Shown: positions 48,181 through 59,764 of the stretch, piece by piece | How positions within the stretch are numbered: position 1 is the stretch's first letter | How the letters are laid out: every line of letters begins with the position of its first letter | Assembly: GCA_025403435.1 (NCBI GenBank) | Contig: CM046345.1 | Coordinates: 11,474,235-11,538,234 of the forward strand | DNA: 64,000 nucleotides | Source: Artocarpus heterophyllus | Lineage: Eukaryota > Streptophyta > Magnoliopsida > Rosales > Moraceae | Direction of reading: 5' to 3' | The notes under the pieces: generated by a model | Seen by the model: only the letters and a program-made list of their open reading frames with translations | What the model was told of the DNA's origin: nothing | Database searches by the model: none | Program-made: the position numbers and the translations under genes

Positions 48181-48548
48181 ATGCCAACAAGTTGCAATTA
48201 TGTCGTCAAGACCTACAACATCAGCTCCTACGATGATGTGGTGGAGTCGAAGCTCTTGTTAGAGGTGTGGGACCAAAGTGCCGGGTACTCTGGCGGTGAT
48301 ATGACGATCTTCATGAAGATGAAGGTGCCAGAAAAGGTCACACCGGTTAACTACAACATTGTTAGATCAGAGAAATGACATTCAACTCTAGCGGCAAAGC
48401 CATCAACTAGTTCCTCGGCCACATGGTCGCCACCACCTACGCCATCCACGACTGCCTTAAGCTTGCCGGCGTCATTGTCGATGTCCGTGACGCTCGCATC
48501 CCTTTCTCCTCTGCTAACTAGGACATTCAACACCTTCTCTCCATCATG
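48181..48548 (+). pseudogene. Gene fragment resembling a DAR/YlqF-type GTPase N-terminus
   Basis: From 48390 the frame reads SGKAIN(stop)FLGHMVATTYAIHDC, then LKLAGVIVDVRDARIPFSSAN(stop)DIQHLL. This matches the start of plant DAR GTPases (circularly permuted YlqF/YawG class, ribosome assembly; family text INWFPGHM...VRDARIPLSSANEDLQ). Both stops are TAG where Trp and Glu are expected. The G4, G1 and G3 GTP-binding motifs are absent, so it is a truncated, dead copy. It is preceded by a short ORF (48181-48378, MPTSCNYVV) of unknown origin. The GC-rich, exon-like patch in AT-rich repeats suggests a fragment carried by a transposon. Confidence 0.6.
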
Positions 48549-49737
48549 TCAAATTATTGATCTGATCTGCTTTTCAATCTATGAACAAATTTGTCAATCT
48601 AATTATTTTTGTTGATACAGTTTTATCGATCTACATATTTTCTTGATCTGATTAATATTTATTATAATTTTTATATTTTAAGTGTTCTCAATATGCAAAT
48701 GGTTTTGTCGATCTAATTGTTTTTGAATTGTTTTTGCTGTCATGTGATATTTTGATGTTGTTTTTGATTTTTTACATCTTTAAATTTTTTGTTTCAATGT
48801 TGTTTGATCAAGTTGTAGATCTGGATCTGAATCTTTTGCTTGAATATAATTTGATTTATTTTTTGGAGATGATTTGTGTGAATTTTTGGAGATGTTTTTG
48901 TTTTTGGCGACTTCCAATAAGTTCTGACAGGTTCTGTGTCAAAATTGGCGGGATCTAGCGAGTTTGGTGATGAAACCTGGCAGGTTCCAAGACAAAACTT
49001 GGTAAGTTTAAAAAAATATGTTGGAATTTAGTAGGTTCTAAGTTGAAACCTGACAGGTTACAACCTGGCACCTGCGTCGGTGACCGGAGGCTGTTGGCGC
49101 TTCTTTGTTTCAAAAAAAGATGTTGGCATTTGATAAGTTCTACTTTGAAACCTACCAGGTTACAATTCAACACCCACACGGGCGATTGAATGTGGTTGGC
49201 ATTTCTTTATTTCAAAACAAAATGTTAGAATTTGGTTGATTTTAAGTTGACAGGTTACAATATGGCACCCAGTGCTGGCAACCAGAGGAAGGGTTCTGGT
49301 GGATTCCAACACATAACATAACAGGTTCTACAACGGAACCTGACAAGTCCCATTTTGGCATCTCACATGAGTAAGTTGAAGGAAGGATATCTTGGTCTTT
49401 TAATAAATCTTCAATTTTTAATAAAATAGCAGCTTTAATAAATGATTTGTTAAAAGATACTTTAAATAAGGTAGTACGTTTGAGGGTCATTTTGTAAGTA
49501 GAAAAAAATCAATGTTTCTCCTCTGAGGACAAAAGCCAATATATATATACACACGCACACATATGGCCTAGTGCAATGAAGGAAAAAAAAAAAAAGAGGC
49601 GTGAGAAACAACGAAGTGAAATTTGATCGCATTTATTGCAATTTGTGGAGAGCGATAACTAAAAATGTAAAAAGCTACCACTATCAGAATAGGAAGAAAC
49701 TTTTTCCTTTTTTGGGATGCATCAAAGGAATATTTTA
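48549..49737. other. Non-coding, contains a 102-bp tandem repeat
   Basis: The first 400 bp are T-rich with no gene. See the separate repeat entry for 48998-49310. The remaining 430 bp are AT-rich. Confidence 0.5.
48998..49310. repeat. Three-unit tandem repeat, period about 102 bp
   Basis: Units start near 48999, 49101 and 49203. Shared words include TTCTTTGTTTCAAAA, ATGTTGG(A/C)ATTTG, GAAACCT(G/A)(A/C)CAGGTTACAA and a CAC(C/G) segment. Units differ at many positions, and the third is the most decayed. Confidence 0.7.
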
Positions 49738-50805
49738 GAGTTAATTTCACTAATAATTCTTAAGATTTATCTTTTGTTCTATTTTAGTCTCTCTCTTTTT
49801 TTTTGCAAAGTTTTATTTTAGTTCATAATCTATTACTTTGTTTTAATTTTAGTCCTTTCGTTAGTTGACCGTTAAGTTTTGAATAGAAAAAACCATGTGA
49901 TGTTTATATAATAGGCAGTTAAATTAATAAAATCTAAGGTAAATGCCCTTGGGACTAAAACTGAAAAAAATGTAAAGTTTAAGAACAAAGTCTAAAAATA
50001 TCTAAAGTTCAGGGAACCAAAACTTAGAACATATAGAGTTCAAGGCCATTTGTAGATATTATTATCTTCATTATATTTTGTATTAGTTCAATTGCTTAGA
50101 CCTATCAAAATGGCAAAAAAGTTGAATAAATGATAACGAATTAACAACAAAAAATAATATATTAGCTTGTGTCTTCTCTTTATATTAGCTTGTGTTTTCA
50201 AAATAGACATGGTGAAACAAATTTTCAAACTAGAAGAAGTATTTGGTGATCGTTTTCACTTTAAGACGGTAATTAAAGAGCAAGCAATGTTATCAATATT
50301 ATTGGGAGGATAAGTAAAGTTTGTGAAAAATGATAAGAAAAGGATATTATTTTGGTGTTTTGATAATATTTTGGTTTTTGGATGTTTTATTGTTAATTCA
50401 TTGTCATTTATTCAACATCAATCTTTTTTGCTATTTTTATAGGTTTAAGCAATTGAACTTATACAAAATATAATAAAGATAATAATATCCACAAATGGTC
50501 CCTGAACCTTATATGTTTTTCGGTTTTAGTTCCCTAAATTTAGATATTTTTTTAAATTTGGTCCCTTAACTTTACATTCTTTTTAATTTTAGTCCAAGGA
50601 CATTTATATCAAATTTTTATTAATTTAATTGCCTATCACATGGACAACACATGGTTTTTTTATATCTAAAACTTAACAATCAACTAACAAAAAGATCAAA
50701 ATTGAAACAAAGTAATAAGTTAGGGACTAAAATAGGGCTTTTTAAAAGTGAGGGACTAAAATAGGACAAGAGGTAAACCTTAATAACTATTAGTGAAATT
50801 AACCC
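49738..50805. mobile_element. Mutator-like foldback MITE with about 416-bp terminal inverted repeats
   Basis: The left arm 49738-50153 and right arm about 50386-50805 are inverted copies of each other over their whole length, starting GAGTTAATTTCACTAATA and GGGTTAATTTCACTAATA. The spacer is about 235 bp. Flanks are AATATTTTA (49729-49737) and AATGTTTTA (50806-50814), an 8/9-match direct repeat. A 9-bp duplication and long TIRs are typical of Mutator-like elements. No transposase is present. Confidence 0.82.
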
Positions 50806-50894
50806 AATGTTTTATTTTTTTGGCCTATAACCATAAAAGGCTATCAACAGTCAACAGACCACTATTCTACTAAACATTTCAATGAGGTAAGGTG

Positions 50895-50929
<35 letters not shown>

Positions 50930-51165
50930 TTGTCTACACAAATAAGAAAGATGGACGTTACACATAACCATTTTTTAAACCAAAACTTGACACTAATATT
51001 ACTAAAAATAGTACCCGTAGCATCATTACTCATAGTTTGGCTCAGTTCCAAGGACAAAACATTGAAGCAAAGCATGACTGACCCTTCGGCTCATGCAGAT
51101 ATTAGTGTGCTTAAGATCATCTTCAACAAACTCACAGAAAACCTGCAAACTTACATAAAAGCAGG

Positions 51166-51199
<34 letters not shown>

Positions 51200-52024
51200 T
51201 ACACCCAATCCCCAAATAAATCACTGGTTGTCGAGGCAATGAATGTCTATCCTAGATACGCTGGTAATGCTCGTTCCATCTTGGGTTCAAGCCAGTCCCA
51301 TCACAATTGACGGGGGTATATAGACACTCCTCTTCATCAGAAATCTGTTTGCCATTTCTCTGCCTCCCCAGATTATCTGAGATATGCGACCCCTTTATCC
51401 TATAACGCTCTAGCTTCAAGGAGGGGGAAAAAATAAAAAAGAATAAACTTCTCTAACAATGAGTAATGCTTCAATTTACCTGCATGAAGATGGCAATTCG
51501 ACTTTCCATAAAGAACCTAGCAATGTCATTAAAATCAAGAGCCCAATTGATGAGATACTTGAATCTCATGTTCTCCTTAGAGAGAGGTCTCAAAAGTGCA
51601 ACACTCTACTAAATGCTGCTAATTGAAGCCTCGGACCATAAAGCCTGATGACATTTATATAATTATACCACCACAAACCATACTTGGGAAAAAAAGTTGA
51701 TAATAAATAAAGATGGGAAAAAAAGGATGGTGATTTTCTTTGAAATGAGCTAAACTCAGTTTGCATCATTAGAAAAAGATGCATAGGAAACTTGACAATG
51801 TTAAAAGCTGGTAACTATGTAATTTTTCTCTCTATGTGAAGCTGGAGATACTCGTTAACCTGTGCCTGTAACTATGCATCGTCCTATCTTCGATCAAAAT
51901 ATCCTATACCTATATGATCTGTCTAAAACCAAAAAAAGGCCACAAAACTTTGCATCTCCAGTTGAGGAGGATTCAAACAGAAGGGGATTTACTCTAAGGC
52001 ACCCTTTTGTGTAGGAAGTCCACC
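50806..52024. other. Region downstream of the kinase gene
   Basis: Two (AT)n microsatellites (about 50898-50926 and 51167-51197) are present. The part nearest 52025 should hold the kinase 3' UTR. No other gene was supported. Confidence 0.5.
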
Positions 52025-55000
52025 TTAACTGACATTCTCTGCTAGTCGTCCTTGAGGAAATTTCACGAGCGGGGTTTTCATGTAGAGAGGCATTGGAGAT
52101 CCTCTTGGACTCATGTTAATGGGTGAAGGATGATAACTGTGTCTCAATGGGGACTTGGGCACTGGACTTTGCAACGGTGACTGCTGGGGATTGGATGGGT
52201 CGGGTTCTTGTTTGGAAGTCGGGAGCTGATCCAAGACCTGCAGAACCTCGGACATGTTTGGCCGGTGTTTGGCATCGCTGATGCACTGCAAAGCAAGGAC
52301 GGCAACCCTAAAAGCTCCTCTCTGGGAATACTGGCCCTCCAACTTGGTGTCCATAATCCGGAACAACTTACGCCTGTCACACAAGTAGGGCCTTGCCCAA
52401 TCCACCAAATACTGCTCCACTCTAACTTTTGTTTTGTCAACAGCACGGCGTCCTGAAAGCAGTTCCAGCAGCACAACCCCAAAGCTATAGACGTCGCACT
52501 TTGCAGTTAGTCGACCTGTTGAAGCAGAGCCAGAATAAGGGAACCAAAGGACATACCTTAAAAGCTCCTTATCAGGAGACTAACCTATAATGCCATACTT
52601 TGAGTATTTAAAGTTCCTTAATATATAGATTATTAACACTGCCAGTGCACATACTTGAGATATCAACTCAAGAAAAGGTTGAAGTTGCACTATATGTCAA
52701 GAACATTACACAACTAAAAGATATACACTGACCAGAAAAATATAAGTGCATGCTACACTTGTATGTAAGGAAATTTTAAGTTTAATCCTTGACATGGTCA
52801 TGCCCCAGTACAAAACAAATATGCTACCCAGCAAGTAACCACGTAGAAGTATCATAAACAAAATGCTACACACACAAAAAAAAAAAATAGAATAAAATAA
52901 GAAAACAATAACCTGTGGCCAAATATTCAGGGGCAGCATATCCTTGAGTACCCATGACTTGAGTGGAAACATGAGTACGGTCACCAGTTGGGCCTGCTTT
53001 TGCCAAACCAAAGTCCGAGAGTTTTGCATTGAATTCCTGAAAGTGGGATAATTGTGGTATTAATTATTATACAATTAATGGATTTTTAAGGCTGAATTCA
53101 AATGCACATCAAAATGAAAGCAATGTTAGTTTCATAAATTGATAGGCATACCGAATCCAGTAGGATGTTGGAAGTCTTGAAATCACGATAGATAACTTGT
53201 TCTTCGGAATTATGCAGGAAGGAGAGCCCTCGAGCTGCATCTATGGCAATCCTAATCCTTATTGCCCAAGAGAGTGGCCTAGCCCTTCCTGCAAACAGGT
53301 TAGTTATAATTTACCTGAAAAAGTAAGATCTTTCTCTGCGGTAAAAACTAGAAATCCTTCAAAAAAGAATACAAGCTCGTGACTCATAAAACGAGCATAA
53401 CATGTTTGCATGATAAGAAGGGTGAGCAAAGGAACTTGGCATACTCCTAAAAAGATGATTCTCCAAGCTGCCTTTAGGCAGGTATTCATAAACTAGAAGA
53501 CGGTTATCCCCATCCAAGCAGTATCCAATAAGTTTGACAAGATTTTGATGATGTAGCTGACCAAGATAATAAACCTCACACTGCAACCAGAGAATAAGCC
53601 AAAGATTTTAAGGAAAGGATGTTAATTTTACCGACCAGTTGCTGAAGCTTAGGAATTCAAAAAACAGAGTCAAATTACAACGTAAAGAGAAGATCGACAG
53701 TAATGAAGGCAACATACCAACCATTCCTTATGACCCTGAAGGCCATTAGGTTTCAGTTTCTTAACAGCAACCATCATTCCAGTTGCAGCCCTTGCAGCAC
53801 CGAGAGTGTGCTCATCGATCCACCCTTTGTAAACATAGCCAAAACCTCCTTCGCCAATGAGGTGGTCTGGCCTGAAGTTTCGTGTAGCATTCCTTAGTTC
53901 ACTTAACGTGAATGCTTTCAGATGTGGGGAAGACAATATTTTGTCCTCAGACCTTGGAGTAAGAAGACTTCCAGATGTAAACCCTTCACTGTGCATTGGA
54001 ACCGTCAGACTTGAAAGAGCTAAAGAATGGCTACTTTTATAGGCAATATTGGCTCCTGGAACATATTAACAATTACTGATATGTATTAAATAACATTGTT
54101 GCTATATATTAAGCAGAAAATAGCAATTGAGAAAACCAGAAGCTAAAATAAACCCTAAACTCAATACTGATATGCATCACCATGATGACAAGGTACTTTA
54201 CTGATTGTTACAGAGAATCTTGCTATAAAAAGACATTTTACCAACTCAGGCACAAGAAATGAGTAAGGTAAAGTCACAATTGGTAAGAGAAGCATATATA
54301 AATTCTAATCCCGCTATAACAGAAGTATTATAGCCTCTCTACTCATTTGCATAGTTTCTCTTTTTGGACAACCAAACAATGTAAGGAATAGTTTCAACCA
54401 TCCCTTCATTGAATACAGATCCTATTCTTCCTTTCACTTTACTTGAGAATCATCAGACAAGGTAGGAATGGATCACTTTCTGACCAACCAAACATCATAT
54501 TCTTTCTTTCTCAAAAGTATAAATCCAATTGGAAACATGCTACAGAGACATCCTATTAAGACATTCTATTTTACAAACTTTTATATAAGCTAAGTCCATT
54601 ACAAATACAATAAGAGTGCATGAGTATATATTTCATATGAGTCATAAATAACGACCTATGGTGTCATTGACATTACTCGGTAGTAATTTATCATTCTTGT
54701 AGTTGTAGGTAGCAATTTATTCTTCAAGTTACATGCTTGTAAAGGAATGTAGGGTTTGGCAAAGGCTCTAGTCTTGACCATAATCCTACTAATCAGGTTT
54801 GGAGAATAAAACACACATTGATGATCTGGTGGAGCAATATCATTTCAATATATTAGCTTTGAGTCTAGGATTAGGAATTTCCATCTAGGTACTTCAATGC
54901 TAAAATTATGTTAGTGGTGTTGGCCAAATAACAACCTAAAAATGCTTTTTTCCCAAATCATTACAGATAACACACACGTCTTGTGCATTACCACGGTTCT

Positions 55001-58000
55001 AGCACAAAGTTAATGTCTATTAGGCTATTCCCTAGATACCACCATTGCTTCTCCAAGCATACTTCATGACCCATGACCTACCTCCATCAGACTTTTCCAT
55101 GTTCACCATTAACACCAAGACATGCATTTAAAGTCTCATCTACTCTGAATAGGAAGGTGATAAAAATCATGTTCGACGAAGATTTTCTTGATATTCATAC
55201 TTATTTAAGAAGATAACACTAGATATGTCCAAAGTTATCTGATGGTTATTCCCAAGAACCACGATTCCTCCTTCCCCAAAAAATAGTTCACGACACGTGA
55301 CGTACCTCCATAAGACTTTCTCATGTTGACTGTTAACATCGAGACGTGCATTAAAGTCTCCCATACGGTAGTATAAAAAGGTGACAAAATCATTTTTAGG
55401 AATATTTTCATTATGTTCATACTTATTTAAGGAAGTAACATTGGATATGTGCAAAGTTAGCTAAAGCTTATTCCCAAGAGCCACGATTGCTTCTTCCCCA
55501 AGAAAAGTTCATGACCCATGACGTTCCTCCATAAGACTTGTTCATGTTGACCGTTAACACCAAGACATGCATTTAAAGTCTCCCGTTCCATTGTATAGGA
55601 TGATGACAATATCGTGTTTTCGGAAGACTTTCGTGATATTCATACTTAATTAAGGGAATAACGCTGGATATGCAAAGTTAGCTAATTGCTTATTCCCAAG
55701 AACCATGATTGCTTCTTCCCTAAGAAATAGTTCATGTCCCATGACGTACCTACATGAGACTTGTTCATGTTCACCATTAACACGAAGACATGCATATAAA
55801 GTCCTCCGTATTCTCCATAGGAAGTTGACAAAATCATGTTCCAGGAATTAGATTTTCTTAATATTCATTCTTATTTAAGAAAATCACACAAAATCTAAGA
55901 AAAGTTAGCTAAGGTTGATTCCTGAGAACCATAATTGCTTCTTTTCCAAGAATATTTCACGAGCTGTGACGTTCCTACGTAGGTTTGTTCATGTTAACCA
56001 TTACCAAGACATGCATTTAAAGTCCCCTGTACTTCTAATAGGAAAGTGCTAAAATCATGTTTTGAAAGATTTTCACCATTATCATAAGGAAATAACACCG
56101 AATTTGTGCTAAGTTAGCGAATGCTTATCCCCAAGAACCACAATTGCTTTTTCTTAAGGAATAGTTCATGCCACGAGACTTGTTCATCTTCACCATTAAC
56201 ACCAATACATGAATCGAAAGTCCCATGTACTCCATACAGAGAGGTGATAAAATTGTCTCTTGGGAAGATTTTCTTAATATCCATACTTATTTAAGGAAAT
56301 AACACCGAGTCTGAGAGAAGTTAATCAATATTTATTCCGTAGAACCATGATTACTTCTTCTCCACGAATAGTTCACGACCCATGATGTACCTACACGAGA
56401 CTTGTTTATGTTAACCATTAGCACCAAGACATGCATACATCTCTTGTCCTCTGTATAGGAAGGTGTAAAATCATGTTCTACGAAGATTTTTCTGATATCC
56501 ATACTTATTTAAGGAGATAACATTGAATCTTTGCAAAATTAGCTAATGCTTATTCCTGAGAGCCACAATTGCTTCTTCCCAAAAAAATAGGTCATGATCC
56601 ATGATGCATCTCCACAAGACTTGTTCATGTTCACCACTAACACCAAAACATACCTTTGAAGTCCCCCATACTCTGTATAGGAAAGTGATAAGATCATCTT
56701 CTAGGAAAATTCTCTTGAAACTCATACTTATTTAAGGAAAAAACGCTAAATTTGCACAAAGTTAGCAAATGGTTATTCCCTAGAACATTGCTTCTTTTCT
56801 GTGCATAGTTCATGACCAATAACCAACATCCATGAGACTTGCCCATGGTAGATCACTAATACAAAAAGACATGAATTAAGCCATGCCATGTAGAGGAAAT
56901 GTAGAAAGCCATTTTTTACCAAGATTCTCTTGAAATTCATACTTATTTAAGAAAATAAACCTTTCAAACTGATCCACTTCAATAAAAGTTACACTTGGCA
57001 TTGAAACTCCTATCTTTGTGGACGAATTCCAATAATTGCATTCTACTTATTTTGTCTTAAAGTGTGCATAATCCTGTACGTTTGAGTCAAGTTAAGGTTC
57101 CCAAACCTTTCACACGGTCCAAGAAATCTGGCAACGAGAAGACCTAGATTCTACGAGGCAAAGAATGGTAAAAAGGAGTCGGTCTAATTAGCTTAAACTA
57201 GTGTATCTTTACCAGAGATTTAGGCTTGGATCTTTGAAAATCAACTTCAACTGAAATTATAACGATATTTAGAATTCCTATATATGTTTAAATTTTCCAA
57301 ATTTGTATGCCTATCCTCTAAAATTCCTTCTCTAAGCGTGTTATGTTATGTTTTACTTTTTCCCTTCTTCGCTTAACTTCAATTTAATGCAAATTTTTGT
57401 TTTTCCAAAGAAAAACATGCTAGAAAAACACATGAAGAGAATTCATACTACCATCTTATGATCATGTCAAAAGTAAATGAAGAACCTTCGCTTCTAAAGT
57501 GGCCAATCCATAGATAATTCAAAAAAAAAAAAAAAACCGACACCGGTATATAAAGACTCGTAATGAGCATCAAACATGTAACAATAGCATTGAAAATCTT
57601 AACTATATCAAAGTAATAAATTCGATTGCAAAACTTCACACAAATAATTTCTCCAAAGCCCATACTTCTAGTCCAATTGGACTCGAATTTTGAGCCTATT
57701 AATTTTGCACTTGTGACGCATGGGATGAAAGCATCCATAAAAGCCAAGAAAGCAAATCAAATCCTCCAATTCCATAGCCGTTGCATTTCTGGTCATACGA
57801 TCCTTGCCAGGGACTTGAGTACCATACTTTGCATTTTTTCATGATCCCTTCCTTAAGCTTTCTTGTTCTTGTTGTTGTTGATATTGTTGTTGCATGGCAA
57901 ATGCAATGATACTCTTGCCTGTGCTAGAAGCATTATGCCCTCGCAACAAAGAACATTCCAAAGCTGCAACTACGATCACTAGGCCAGTAATATGTTTATA

Positions 58001-59764
58001 GAAGGCAAATTGGCTTCATCAATTTCAATCTAGGGAGATCAATTTGTGTTTTGAAAGATTTAGAGCGCCCAAAGTATGTAAGGCTTATCTCCACAAGGTT
58101 CTACTTGGTTTTTACAAATAAATTTGGCCTTGTAGCATAGCTTAACTGTTACATGCTATTCTTTCCAACCTTAAGACCATTATGATCCCTCCACCTCTTT
58201 CCAATTTTGATCAAAACTGAGACACGGTCACAATGAACATACTACTTCCTAAATAACGCACTATCACCTTTGCTTCTAGTTGCAACAATACAAACAACAG
58301 GCAATGCAAACAACAAATTGTCTACCACACTATTGTTATTGCTATTGTTATTTCTTTATTACTTCTATCTTGATGTAAGTTCTATAAAATCACCACCATC
58401 TATCTCTTTATACCTTTGTTCTTTGAGTATTTTCTTTACTTTTCTTTTTTAATTTATTTTGTGGATCTACATTAGACCAGTTCTGTCCCATCCTAGAAAC
58501 CACAATAATCCTAGTGTGCTACATTTATTACCATCACCAACGACCAAAATCCAATCACAACTACCATAATAAAAGTTTCATACTTAAGGCCATGATGTAT
58601 GCCTTTTTACCTTTTTTCCTTTGCAATTAACTTTTTCATGGGAGAGATCCGCAAAAAGAACTATGAATGTATTTACTAATCATCAACTAGACTGAGCAAG
58701 GCACCATGACTAAGGCGTTATTTTTCACACTGAGTGTGTACTTGTGTACGAAAGAAAGGTGAGTAGGCTTTCAAGAATCATAGAATGAGAAAGATTCCAA
58801 TTAAATGAATTTTCACCCCCGGAAGCCCCAAGTTCTTCCATTCATAAAATTGAGCAATACCTTATCCCACAGAAAGTATTTATGATATGGAATCAAACAA
58901 ACATTTCGAATTAATGTTCCATAAAACAAAAAATTACAAACAAGCACTAAAATGCGTACAAAACAAACCAAATCTCCTACAAGTGGAAAAAAGTAAAACA
59001 GAGAAACTGGCATGGAAGCCACTTGTACGAACACTTGACTGAGATGCATTTTTTTAATGTTACAACACCATAAGGCCAAAAAAAAAAAAAGGAAGAAACT
59101 TCCAAGCACACAAGAGATGAAAAATTGACATTGCTTTCTCTACAGACAACAAGCAAACACACCCAAAAAAGGCAGTCTCATAAAATTCCAAGCATTAAAG
59201 GCAAATACCAATTTAAAATTGCAGTCACCAAACTGCAAATAAATGAAAAATTATGTCCTCAACGCCTTCTCCAGAAGATTAATATCCTGCAAAGCAGTGA
59301 GAATCTGAACAAAACAATGCATTTATGGAAGCCATTAAAGGAGGTTCTGCTTTTGTGCCTAGGACATACCAAATGAATAAGGAATTATACCAAAAAAAGT
59401 TCAAAACATGTTAAAGAGAAAAAAAATGTATTAACAGCATAAAAATTGAGCCAAAAAGGAAAATGACCAACCCATAAAAGCAAAAAAGGAAAAAAAAAAA
59501 AAAAAGGAATACAACTCTACACTGGTAAGTAAGCCTTATTAAACAAAACCCACCCATTTTGCTCCAAAACGTAAAAAAGCAACAAAAGAGGAGAACAGAA
59601 ACCAAATGACGATTCATTCACAAAGTTGGCCGTTAAAAAAGAAAAGAACATGCAATGACAAATGAAGGAGAAGAAGGGGAGAGAAAAGTGTTACCGGAAG
59701 TGCTAGTGCGAGAGCTGAGAGAGTTATCAACCTTGGAGAAACGACCTGGAAAGCAATTGCCCAT
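52025..59764 (-). CDS. Receptor-like cytoplasmic kinase, RLCK-VII (PBL2/PBL3-like)
   Basis: Six exons, all GT-AG: 59695-59764, 53718-54055, 53445-53580, 53152-53288, 52913-53036, 52025-52515; total 431 aa with consistent phases. The N-terminus MGNC gives Gly2 N-myristoylation and Cys4 palmitoylation sites, so the protein should sit at the plasma membrane. Kinase features: G-loop GEGGFGYV (91-98), VAVKK Lys122, YRDFK Asp217, SDFG Asp235, and activation loop [20 protein letters not shown], which is typical of the PBL2/PBL3 (APK2) branch. All catalytic residues are present. RLCK-VII kinases relay signals from immune and developmental receptor complexes, but the specific receptor is not inferable here. 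The C-terminal tail (about 369-415) is Pro/Ser-rich with SP sites at S381, S385, S390, S399, S404 and S408. Intron 1 is 5,639 bp and holds a repeat array. A (GA)n run at 60045-60068 lies upstream, near the likely 5' end. Confidence 0.94.
54056..59694 (-). other. Intron 1 of the kinase gene
   Basis: Donor CTTCCG|GTAACA at 59694 and acceptor TTCCAG|GAGCC at 54056. The intron is exceptionally long for an RLCK gene. Apart from the tandem array it is AT-rich. No transposase, RT or host ORF was recognised in 57000-59690. Confidence 0.8.
55025..56960. repeat. Nine-unit tandem array (about 217 bp) in intron 1 of the kinase gene
   Basis: Units begin near 55025, 55246, 55468, 55690, 55917, 56125, 56332, 56550 and 56773 (spacing 207-227 bp). 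Each shares TTATTCCCAAGAACCA, GTTCATGACCCATGACGTAC, AACACCAAGACATGCAT, ATAGGAAGGTGA and TTCATACTTATTTAAGGAAA. Units are imperfect. Those in the middle of the array are best preserved and the last is the most decayed. Confidence 0.9.

Noticed and set aside
51280..51300. GGGTTCAAGCC resembling a tRNA T-arm
   Set aside because: No matching anticodon arm, acceptor stem or D-arm around it.
55167..55454. 95-aa frame inside the intronic array
   Set aside because: Not preserved in the other repeat units; it is a chance frame.
55025..56960. Possible CRISPR-like array or coding repeat in the kinase intron
   Set aside because: Units are about 217 bp and contiguous, without separate spacers, imperfect, full of stops, and in a plant intron. 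It is an ordinary tandem repeat.
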